The notes under the pieces were generated by a model, which ran no database searches, was not told the DNA's origin, and saw only the letters and a list, made by a program, of their open reading frames with translations. The translations under genes were made by a program, and so were the position numbers. 56,012 nucleotides of DNA from a virus: positions 1 to 56,012 of IMG/VR virus record IMGVR_UViG_3300027805_000018. The stretch is one strand, 5' to 3'. Each line of letters opens with the position of its first letter. Within the stretch, counting starts at the first letter, position 1. Of this stretch, positions 46,615-54,692 are shown in pieces.

Positions 46615-46875
46615 CTATGGTGTTGGCGCATCTGGATTATATCCAGAATTTTCTATAGGTGGCCAAGTTGCACCTATTTGCGGAACAATACCATCTGCTG
46701 GAAATCCATTTTCAAGTAGATAAATAGTTGGACTTGAGGAAAGGCATGCGACCTTTCTCTCATTAGCTGGATTTACAACTGTAATATCAGCTATTTCTCC
46801 ATCGATTACAAATAAAAATGTTGGGTATCCAGTCATATCAGGGATTGGTATACTGCCTTCTGGAATGTTACTCAT
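46615..46875 (-). CDS. Small hypothetical protein
   Basis: I place the start at ATG 46875 (MSNIPEGSIP) because AGGAG lies seven bases upstream. The same frame is open for 16 codons further upstream but without a good binding site. The result is about 86 residues: GYPTFLFVIDGEIADITVVN, then NERKVACLSSSPTIYLLENG, and a Pro-rich tail (ATWPPIENSGYNPDAPTP). No family recognised. It ends 21 bases before the zinc-binding-like gene. Confidence 0.6.
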   Translation of the reverse strand: MSNIPEGSIPIPDMTGYPTFLFVIDGEIADITVVNPANERKVACLSSSPTIYLLENGFPADGIVPQIGATWPPIENSGYNPDAPTP

Positions 46876-46928
46876 ATTGTCTCCTATATAATTATTGCAT
46901 TTTTGCTTTGTGATTATATACAACTATT

Positions 46929-47581
46929 CTAGCACGAAGCTACACCCATGCAGTACTGGAAGTCGGCGTATGTTGCAGGGCAATTGCAATTACAATCTCC
47001 GTAAGCAAAGTAGTATGCACCATAGAAAGTTCCAAAATATGTACACTGAGGAAGTGGTGAGGCGCAGTCAATAAAATCATATTTAAAGCATCCAGTGGAT
47101 GCATTTACTGCTTGGCACGTATAACCAGCACATGGGTCTACGTACCCACATACTCCGTTTCTATATGCTTGATTATATCCACCACTTCCAGGGCATGTTT
47201 GAGAACAACCGCAATCGTAGTATTCATAAGATATAGTTCCCTCACAACTATAGCCAGCAAACGTACATCCGTCTGGCCATGGTGCAGGGTCGCATGAACA
47301 GAATGCTGGTGGGAAATATGGAGGGAAATAAGGTGGGAAAAATGGACTATATATCGTGTAGCCTATTGAAGTGCCTAATAAAGTAATAGCTGTATCAGTA
47401 AGTGATGTTGTTAGCTTATTTTCCAAAGCTGGATCATCGGTGTTACTGGTTGATACAGTTCCCACTGTAAAGCCTGCATTTGTAATTGTTGTATTAGCGT
47501 TAGAGGCGGTAGTACCGTGAACTTATAGTTGGCTTATTATTTTTTCTTGCTCCGACCTGCACTGCCTGCTGGAATTGTCAT
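46929..47581 (-). CDS. Cys-rich FPP adhesin-like protein, two +1 shifts at CGG
   Basis: ATG 47581 (MTIPAGSAG) follows the stop of the large fibre gene by four bases. Codon 10 is CGG (47552-47554). After a +1 step 11 codons follow (ARKNNKPTISS), then a second CGG (47515-47517). After another +1 step the frame reads TTASNANTTITNAGFTVG and is open to 46929. Length 653 bases is 3n+2, exactly as two shifts demand, giving about 216 residues. Three (F/Y)FPP units are followed by about 125 residues containing 18 cysteines, in a pattern suggesting many disulfides. That fits an extracellular adhesin (inference). Its paralogue is the gene at 39930-40362. Confidence 0.78.
47514..47517 (-). other. CGG +1 recoding site 9 (TCA CGG T)
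   Basis: Second CGG in the 47581-46929 gene, in frame only if the first shift has already happened. Staying in that frame would stop at TAA five codons later. The next +1 frame is open to 46929. Confidence 0.88.
47551..47554 (-). other. CGG +1 recoding site 10 (GGT CGG A)
   Basis: CGG at codon 10 of the 47581-46929 gene. Zero frame: CGG AGC AAG AAA AAA TAA TAA. The +1 frame reads GGA GCA AGA and leads to the second CGG after 11 codons. Confidence 0.88.
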
Positions 47582-47585
47582 AAAA

Positions 47586-50500
47586 TTAAACCTTTAAGTC
47601 GCCAACTGCCACCCAGGTAGTTGAATTTAATCTTATAAGTGTAGCAGATGACCACTGCGCACGCAAACGATATCCAGGAGTTCCATTTACTGTAATACCC
47701 GAACCGGTTATTGTCACTTCTCCAGTTCCAGCTCTTAACAGATCTATTCTGTCACCATCATTAAATGTAGCAGATGTCGAAACCGTTATAGTCATGTCCG
47801 AAGAGCTATTTGCTACTATTAATTTAGCGAGGTCAGTAGAAACTAAGGTATTGCTTGACGTAACTGTTCTTAGGGTGGAATTAAATCCACCTCTTGCAGC
47901 ACCAGCTTGAAGATCTGTAGTGGTAATAGTATTCGATAAGTTTAATTTAGAATAATCAATTGCTGCTGCTGAATTTATATCTGCGTTTACTATTGAGTTA
48001 GACGCAATTGCCGTCACCCCAGTGTCTGATATAGTGACGTCGCCGGTCTCTGAAACCCAGGTAGGAATACCCGATGAGTTAGCAACGATAATTTGACCCG
48101 AAGTTCCTGCAGCCAACTTACTAAGTGAAATTCCTGCAGATGAATTAATATCTGCGTCAACAATTACGTTGGATGAAATTGCAGTTACGCCTGCATCTGA
48201 TATGGTGATATCCCCAGTTTCTGAAACCCAAGTTGGAACTCCTGATGAGTTAGCAACTATGATTTGCCCTGAAGTTCCACTAGCTAACTTACTCAGCGCA
48301 ATTGCCGCTGCTGAGTTAATATCAGCATTAACAATCGAGTTCGATGCAATTTGAACGTTACCAGTATTGGAGATTGTAACATCTCCAGAAATTTGAGTAC
48401 CAGTTGCAACGCCAGTTGAGTTACCTAATAATACATAAGCCGATGTCAATGAGCTGCTTACTGCATCTGTTATTCCGTATCCAGATAGTGTTGTCGGATT
48501 TGTTCCACTGGTAACTCTACCGTATGCGTCAACAGTTACTGATTTATAAGTATTAGCTGAAACACCAGTTGTTGCAAGATCTATATTGTCTGCATTAACA
48601 ACAATTCTAGAAGATGAAGCTGTTCCCACATCAAATTGATTACCAGTAGTACTTAAACCATTACCAGCTACTGAGGTTGATGCTCCAGTAAATTGAGTAA
48701 AAGTTATATTATCTGTTCCAATTACGATTGCACTATTAGTTCCAGTGCCGTATGCGTCCTGTATAAAACCTTTGCTTCCATTGGTGCTACCACCTGTTAC
48801 AAATACTGCATCGCCTGGGACTATTGTTGCTGATGAACCAGAGTTATCAAAGTCTGTTGCGCGAATAATTTGCCAAGCAACCGTAGCGTTTCCAGTGGTT
48901 ACTATTGTGTAAATACCATTTTGCTTGGCATCGGTTTGAGACTTAAGTAATATTCTATCTCCAGCTACTACAGATGCGCTGTCTATAGTTCCTATCGAAC
49001 CAACTGTTGCTTTAGTTAAAGTGGCACCAACACCGCTTACGCCATTATCATAATTTCCAGCAAGGTCGCCTGAAGTAGCAGCCTTAACTGCTGCGTGCCA
49101 ATTAATTCCAGAAGCAAAAGAATCTACGTAAGCCTTAGTTGCTATAACAGAAGTATTTACTGCAACTGTAGGAGTTGCAGCTTCTCCTGAATTATTAGTT
49201 AGCGTAATACCAGTTCCAGCTACAAGTGAAGAAATAAAGTCACCAGTTGTGTCAGTTCCCAAGGCTACAGAATTGGCTGCAATTGTTGCAGTAAGTGTAG
49301 CATTTCCTAAGTTGGTTAGAGTGGCACTACCAGTTAAGTCGCCAGCAAGTGTTATTGTGGGAGATGTTGACGAAGAGGCTTTATTGTTCAATTGTGTTTG
49401 AATTGCGGAAGTAACTCCATCTAAGTAGGAAATTTCTGTATTACTTACGTTCCCAATTGATGTTGTACTTGGAAGTGTTACGTTGCCCGTAAAAGTTGGA
49501 CTTGCTAAATTTGATTTAAGATCTAAAGCTGTTTGTGTAGCCGTAGAAACTGGCTTGTTTGCGTCGCTAGTATTATCGACATTTCCCAAACCAACTGTTG
49601 ATTTAGTTGGAGTAACAGCAACCCATGCAGTTCCATTCCACTTTAATATATCATCTGTTGACTTTGATGAAACGCTAACATCGCCAACGTCATCTAAATT
49701 ATTTATTGTAGGAATAGATGAATTTACCCAAGTATTTCCATCAAACTTTAAAAACTGACCAGTTGCATTGCCGCTAATTATAACATCACCCATATCGGTT
49801 GTGATGTTAGCTTTTCGGTTTACCCATTTACTTCCGTTATATATTAAAGCATCGCCGCTAGTTACTGAACCAATCATTACGTCACCAGATAGGTTATCTA
49901 ATCTTCCAGTTACCACCACAGATGTACTTTGAACTGATCCATAAATAGTGATATTCATTTCATCTGTAGCTGGTGGATTTGTAAAATTCACCGTTACGTG
50001 ATTATTGGAAAATTCCCCTATGCTATTTGTTGTGCTCCATCTTGTTTCAATTACCTCATATGTGATATTGCTTCTTATTGTTACTACAACGTCTGCTGTT
50101 CCTAATCCATGAAAGAGAGTAAAGTCAGTGTCTGTATTATTTCCTCTTGTGAAAGAAGATGATGTTCCAGCAGGTGCTTCTGGTATTATGCTGTTAATCC
50201 ACTTTGATGAAGTGGAATCATATATGAGAATTTGACCATTTGAAACGTTACTGAGTAATACATCTGAAATTTTATTAATATTTATATCATCATTTATCCA
50301 GGCTGAACCATTATATAATAATACATCATTTGCTGCGGCATTAGATAATGTAACCCCAGATAGGTCGTCTAGAGTTCTATTGTTAATATATGTAACAGCA
50401 TTTGAATATGCTGTGTTGCCAACACTGTCGGCATAGCTGCTTACGCTCGCTGCAGAATTGGATATATTTGACACCATATTTGTTGTATAAGAATCTGCCA

Positions 50501-51785
50501 CCTTAATAACTGGAGTCATTCCTTCACCAGAATTATCAGTTATTGTTATTCCGGTTCCAGCAACAAGGTTACCAACATAATCGCCAGTGGTATCAGAACC
50601 AAGAGCAACTGAATTTGATGCTATTGTTGTTGTTATTGTTACGTTTGCTGAACCATCTATAAATACGTTACCTGTAACATCACCATCTAAGGTAATCTTT
50701 CTTTGATTAGTCCAAACAAGCGCATTACTTGCTGTGCCGGTAACGTTTCCAGTATGAACACCATTGCTATTTCCAGATAGATTACCAGTAACATTTCCAG
50801 ACAAATTTCCAGTAACATTTCCAGATAAGTTACCTGTAACATTTCCAACTATTTCTGCGTTGACTTGATTAAAGCTAACATTTGCATTTGTGGCGACTGA
50901 TTGACCAATTGAAACTGTTGGAGTTGTTGCTTCTCCAGAATTATTTGTAACCGTAACTCCAGTACCAGCAACTAGCGACTGAACATAATCGCCTATTGTA
51001 TCAGTTGATAAATTAATTGCATCATTAACCCAAGTTGATCCATTATATCTAAAGAAATCACCATTGGCGGCGTTGCTAATTGCTACGTCTGTTAACTCAT
51101 CAATAGATGCGTTGAGTGATATTGTTGGAGTTGTTCCTTCTCCAGAATTATTAGCTAACGATATACCAGTACCAGCAACTAAAGACGCAACATAATTTCC
51201 CGTGGTATCGGTTCCAAGGGCAACTGAGTTAGCAACTATTGTTGCAGTAAGAGTTACGTTAGCAGATCCATCTATAGAAACGTTTCCAGATAAATCTCCA
51301 TCCAATGTAATTACTCTAGCATTGGTCCACTTTGCCGCTGAGCCTGTGTATACATTAGCTGACAACACCTCTGTGCCGTTAATTCTAAAAACTTTACCTG
51401 ATAACAGATTAATATCTTCAGAAGATGTCCAAGATGAAGTTGTGTTAACCCAATTAAATGTTTTATCTGTTGCACCCTTTAGCGTTATACCGCCACCATT
51501 TGCGCCAGCGTCAGTGGTAATTCCATATCCTAATTCAATATTTTTATCTTCAACAACTATTGATTCAGTACTTACTGTAATTGTAGTGCCATTAACAGTA
51601 AGGTTTCCAGAAACTACTAAATCTCCAGAAACTTGAACGCTATCTTCTGTTGTTATTTGAGTGTTTGAATTTTGAAGTAAATTCAAAGATGAACTTACTA
51701 GTGATCCGCTATCATCCCTAAAATAGAATACTCCACTAATTGGATCTATAGCTATTTGATTAGATGTAATACTTGGTAAAGCCAT
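47586..51785 (-). CDS. Long repeat-rich tail fibre/adhesin (1,399 aa)
   Basis: Thr/Ser/Asn/Gly-rich protein. Residues about 50-140 hold a module (LVVSGNLTVNGTTITV, VEDKNIELGY, GITLKGATDKTFNW, SSEDINLLSGKVFRIN) shared with the 1,075- and 703-residue fibres. Repeats of VAGTGI-x-LxNNSGE-x-TP alternate with LDGD(L/V)(S/T)GN. Around residue 320 a run of NVTGNLSG units appears. One ATKAYVDSFASGINWHAA unit and repeated IVNADINSAAAIxLSKL-like units precede the C-terminus VNGTPGYRLRAQWSSATLIR. A beta-helical, trimeric receptor-binding fibre is likely (inference). I found more than 30 out-of-phase CGGs and no in-phase one. Confidence 0.78.
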   Translation of the reverse strand: MALPSITSNQIAIDPISGVFYFRDDSGSLVSSSLNLLQNSNTQITTEDSVQVSGDLVVSGNLTVNGTTITVSTESIVVEDKNIELGYGITTDAGANGGGITLKGATDKTFNWVNTTSSWTSSEDINLLSGKVFRINGTEVLSANVYTGSAAKWTNARVITLDGDLSGNVSIDGSANVTLTATIVANSVALGTDTTGNYVASLVAGTGISLANNSGEGTTPTISLNASIDELTDVAISNAANGDFFRYNGSTWVNDAINLSTDTIGDYVQSLVAGTGVTVTNNSGEATTPTVSIGQSVATNANVSFNQVNAEIVGNVTGNLSGNVTGNLSGNVTGNLSGNSNGVHTGNVTGTASNALVWTNQRKITLDGDVTGNVFIDGSANVTITTTIASNSVALGSDTTGDYVGNLVAGTGITITDNSGEGMTPVIKVADSYTTNMVSNISNSAASVSSYADSVGNTAYSNAVTYINNRTLDDLSGVTLSNAAANDVLLYNGSAWINDDININKISDVLLSNVSNGQILIYDSTSSKWINSIIPEAPAGTSSSFTRGNNTDTDFTLFHGLGTADVVVTIRSNITYEVIETRWSTTNSIGEFSNNHVTVNFTNPPATDEMNITIYGSVQSTSVVVTGRLDNLSGDVMIGSVTSGDALIYNGSKWVNRKANITTDMGDVIISGNATGQFLKFDGNTWVNSSIPTINNLDDVGDVSVSSKSTDDILKWNGTAWVAVTPTKSTVGLGNVDNTSDANKPVSTATQTALDLKSNLASPTFTGNVTLPSTTSIGNVSNTEISYLDGVTSAIQTQLNNKASSSTSPTITLAGDLTGSATLTNLGNATLTATIAANSVALGTDTTGDFISSLVAGTGITLTNNSGEAATPTVAVNTSVIATKAYVDSFASGINWHAAVKAATSGDLAGNYDNGVSGVGATLTKATVGSIGTIDSASVVAGDRILLKSQTDAKQNGIYTIVTTGNATVAWQIIRATDFDNSGSSATIVPGDAVFVTGGSTNGSKGFIQDAYGTGTNSAIVIGTDNITFTQFTGASTSVAGNGLSTTGNQFDVGTASSSRIVVNADNIDLATTGVSANTYKSVTVDAYGRVTSGTNPTTLSGYGITDAVSSSLTSAYVLLGNSTGVATGTQISGDVTISNTGNVQIASNSIVNADINSAAAIALSKLASGTSGQIIVANSSGVPTWVSETGDITISDAGVTAISSNVIVDADINSSAGISLSKLAAGTSGQIIVANSSGIPTWVSETGDVTISDTGVTAIASNSIVNADINSAAAIDYSKLNLSNTITTTDLQAGAARGGFNSTLRTVTSSNTLVSTDLAKLIVANSSSDMTITVSTSATFNDGDRIDLLRAGTGEVTITGSGITVNGTPGYRLRAQWSSATLIRLNSTTWVAVGDLKV

Positions 51786-51806
51786 GGAAAGCCTTTCTTA
51801 GATTAA

Positions 51807-53918
51807 TTAGAAAGTTCCACCATCTATTGTGTCACTCCATGCTGGAACTCCGGCTACAACTTGCAGAATTTGCCCACTAGAACCTATTGACAACTTAGAT
51901 AATGTATTTGCTGCGCTGGCATAAATTATGTCACCAGTCACATAAGTTGTAAATCCAGTACCACCCTTGTTAGAGGCTATTGTTGTAGCGCTCCAAGTTC
52001 CTGAGCTAATTGTTCCAACTGTTACAATGCTGTCGTCGCCAGAATATGTACCAGCAGCAACGTCTGCTAATATCGAACTATAAGCTTGGACATTTGAACC
52101 AATTGCCAAACCAAGATTTATTCTTGCATTGGATGCATCTGTTGCACCAGTACCACCATAGGTAACTGCTACTGCATTAGCCTGCCATGTGCCTGTTGAA
52201 ATTGTCCCAACTGCAGTTAAACTTGAAGTAACTATAGTGGAGCCAAGTGTCGTATTACTGAGAACTGATGTTCCACCAATTTCATACACTTTACCAGCTG
52301 CCAAATCAATATCTTCAGAAGAAGTCCAAGCTGTTGTTGACTCAACCCAATTAAGAGTTTTATTAGTTGCGCCAAGAACTGTAATTCCTGCACCATTAGC
52401 TGTTGTATTGCTTGGTGATCCGGTATTTGCAAGAACAATATTTTTGTCTTCAACTACTAAGGTTCCAGTATTAAGAGTTGTAGTGTTTCCATTAACAATT
52501 AAGTCACCAGTTACTGTTAGTGTATTTCCAATTGTAACATCATCTGGAAGACCAATTGTAATTGCACCTGTGTATGGACCAGAACCTGTTCCAGATACGG
52601 TGATTTCATTTGATGTACCAGTAATAGAAGTAACTGCTGCAGTTCCTAAATCGCTAACTTGTGAACCAGTAATAGAAATTGCAGTGTTGCCAGCAGCTGT
52701 TAACCTACCTTGTGCATCAACTGTAAATGTTGCAACTGTGTTTGCTGCGCCATATGATCCTGCAGTAACTGCAGTATTATCAAGATCAAGTGTGACTTTA
52801 TCTGTTGCACCGCCAGCGGTTGCCGTAAGACCAGTACCGCCAGAGATTGTCAATGTATCTCCTGCGGTAATTGTTTGACTTGTTCCTCCATCACCAGCAA
52901 CTGTAAATGACTGAGATGCTACCGAAAAGTTAATCTTTGAATTGGCGTCGTCATAAGTTACCGTAATACCAGATTTATCACCATTGGTAATCATTGTTCC
53001 TACGGCGTCTTGTGCTTCTTCTGTGAAGGATTGAACTTGAGCTGCTGTTATTGAAATACTCGTATTGCCTGCTGCAGTCAAGCGACCTTGGGCATCAACA
53101 GTAAGTGTAGCAACTGTTCCAGCTGCACCATAGTTACCAGCAGTAACTGTTGTGTTAGCAAGATCTAAAGTAACTCCACCAGAAGTGCCACCACCGCTAA
53201 GACCAACTCCAGCTGTTACTGATTCAATATCTCCAGCATCGTTTGTAAAGCTAATTACACCAGTAGTTGTATTATAGGCGAGGTCTCCAGAAACTGAAAT
53301 TGCTGCTCTTGTATTTGCTGTAAAATCTGAAACTTGACTAGCGATAATACTAACTGCTGTATTGCCTGCTGCAGTTAGGCGACCTTGGGCGTCGACAGTA
53401 AATGTGGCGATTGTATTTGCTGCGCCATAAGAACCACCTGTAACTGCAGTGTTATCAAGATTGATTGTAATAGTATCTGTTGCAGCTGCTATTGAAGTTA
53501 AACCAGTTCCACCAGCAATGGTTAAAGTATCAGTACCTGTTGCAATGCTGACATTACCAGTGTCTCCAGCTGCTGTAAAAGTTGTGCCAACGTTGGCTAT
53601 TTGACCACTGATGTTTGATATCTGTTGATCAACATAAAGCTTTGTTGAAGCATGTGAGTTAGCGCTTGGAGTTGCAACAATGGTTACACCATTAAATGTT
53701 TTATTGCCTGAAATTGTTTGTTCGGTACCTAAAGATACAAATGCGCCAACGCCAGCGATAGCTGGAATAGTATTAGCATTGCCGCTACCATCATCACCAT
53801 AACCATAATAGAGTGTATTATCAGCTTCGTTAAAAGCTAATTCAGCGTTTTTAAGTGAGCTTGGTGCACCAGCTGAACCAGTACCAGCTCTTCTTTTAAT
53901 TCTTAAAATGTTAGCCAT
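51807..53918 (-). CDS. Tail fibre with baseplate-attachment-like N-terminus (703 aa)
   Basis: The N-terminus MANILRIKRRAG, then GAPSSLKNAELAFNEADNTL and YYGYGDDG, is of the type found on phage fibres that attach to the baseplate. A TKLYVDQQISNISG segment and three repeats around VTAGSYGAANTVATFTVDAQ follow, each separated by an internal ISGGTGL unit. The shared LIVNGNTTTLNTGTLVVEDK module lies near residues 470-560. It differs from the other fibres at its C-terminus (ILQVVAGVPAWSDTI). It is the first long fibre gene transcribed and probably forms the proximal or short fibre (inference). Confidence 0.75.
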   Translation of the reverse strand: MANILRIKRRAGTGSAGAPSSLKNAELAFNEADNTLYYGYGDDGSGNANTIPAIAGVGAFVSLGTEQTISGNKTFNGVTIVATPSANSHASTKLYVDQQISNISGQIANVGTTFTAAGDTGNVSIATGTDTLTIAGGTGLTSIAAATDTITINLDNTAVTGGSYGAANTIATFTVDAQGRLTAAGNTAVSIIASQVSDFTANTRAAISVSGDLAYNTTTGVISFTNDAGDIESVTAGVGLSGGGTSGGVTLDLANTTVTAGNYGAAGTVATLTVDAQGRLTAAGNTSISITAAQVQSFTEEAQDAVGTMITNGDKSGITVTYDDANSKINFSVASQSFTVAGDGGTSQTITAGDTLTISGGTGLTATAGGATDKVTLDLDNTAVTAGSYGAANTVATFTVDAQGRLTAAGNTAISITGSQVSDLGTAAVTSITGTSNEITVSGTGSGPYTGAITIGLPDDVTIGNTLTVTGDLIVNGNTTTLNTGTLVVEDKNIVLANTGSPSNTTANGAGITVLGATNKTLNWVESTTAWTSSEDIDLAAGKVYEIGGTSVLSNTTLGSTIVTSSLTAVGTISTGTWQANAVAVTYGGTGATDASNARINLGLAIGSNVQAYSSILADVAAGTYSGDDSIVTVGTISSGTWSATTIASNKGGTGFTTYVTGDIIYASAANTLSKLSIGSSGQILQVVAGVPAWSDTIDGGTF

Positions 53919-54272
53919 TTAAAAATTTCCTCCATTAATATTAAGTTCTGCGCTGTTGTCAGTTAATGATTCAACAGACTTATTTACCCATTGAGAGCCA
54001 TTGTAAATTAACACGTCCTTTAATCCAACATTGCTTATAGTAACATCACCTATGCCATTTAAACTACTAATGTTTGATTCTACAGATACAATTCTGTCTT
54101 TAACGGTTAGGTGAGAACCAGCTGGATTCACCCCCAGTACGGTCTGTAAGGCCTCTACAGCGTCATTTAGATTAGTATGCTGCTGATGGTGAGGTACAGT
54201 AACTGAGTTAAGCTTATCTGTAGCTGATGGATTTATTAAAACATCTAATTGATTTGGATAATTTGTTGCCAT
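53919..54272 (-). CDS. Small fibre-associated structural protein
   Basis: A 117-residue protein: NYPNQLDVLINPSATDKLNS, then a HHQQHTNLNDAVEALQTVLG segment and NPAGSHLTVKDRI. This LD-x-(L/F)-x-NP, QH-x2-LNDA-x-EAL, (V)NPAG-x4-TV-x-(D)R layout is frequent in phage tail-fibre regions. The C-terminal third (IGDVTISNVGLKDVLIYNGS) uses the same repeat style as the fibres. It ends exactly where the 703-residue fibre begins. Possibly a fibre connector. Confidence 0.6.
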   Translation of the reverse strand: MATNYPNQLDVLINPSATDKLNSVTVPHHQQHTNLNDAVEALQTVLGVNPAGSHLTVKDRIVSVESNISSLNGIGDVTISNVGLKDVLIYNGSQWVNKSVESLTDNSAELNINGGNF

Positions 54273-54280
54273 ATATTTTC

Positions 54281-54691
54281 CTATAAACTAATAATTTTAG
54301 TTGAGCTGTTATTCCATTGAATAGTCATTGATGATGGTTCTGCCGTGCCAGTAAATGGTATTCCTTCAGAATCATCTATAAAGGCTATTAATCTAGAGTC
54401 AGAATCTGTTGTTCCATATTGATAAAACACAATTGCATCAAACGGTGTTCCATCATGAATGATTGTTAAATCATCTGCGTCTAAAACGCCTAGCGTATTT
54501 GATACATTTTGCAAAGCTGAACTTCTATAGACTTTTGCCGCTGTTGGTATGTCTGACAGGAATTCATGAGTATTTTGATTTGGAGTATAAAGTGCGGTTT
54601 TGATAAAAGCTACTTTTAAATTTGTTGACCCTAAATCTATATCTCCGCTGAGCATGGCTTGTTTAGCTTTACCGTATATAAAATTAGCCAT
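54281..54691 (-). CDS. Tail structural protein
   Basis: A 136-residue protein: FIYGKAKQAMLSGDIDLGST, LKVAFIKTALYTPNQNTHEF and LSDIPTAAKVY follow a pattern common in phage tail-tip or fibre-region proteins (YGKA-x3-(F/M)L, then KVA-x5-YTPN-x-(D/N)TH-x-(F/Y)LSDI). The C-terminal half is beta-rich (DAIVFYQYG, SRLIAFID, SMTIQWNN). The biochemical role is not established, though it is widely found beside fibre genes. Confidence 0.65.
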   Translation of the reverse strand: MANFIYGKAKQAMLSGDIDLGSTNLKVAFIKTALYTPNQNTHEFLSDIPTAAKVYRSSALQNVSNTLGVLDADDLTIIHDGTPFDAIVFYQYGTTDSDSRLIAFIDDSEGIPFTGTAEPSSMTIQWNNSSTKIISL

Positions 54692-54692
54692 A

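Noticed and set aside
4060-47585. Frame breaks explained as sequencing or assembly errors
   Set aside because: All ten breaks have the same sign (+1), lie at CGG in the same codon phase, and one is conserved between paralogues. About 280 out-of-frame CGGs show no break. A base-calling error cannot sense reading frame. Independent reads should still be checked.
4060-47585. Pseudogenes or decaying genes
   Set aside because: The broken genes include giant tail, connector, chaperone and fibre genes essential for a virion. The sequence on both sides of each site is intact, with no other stops or indels.
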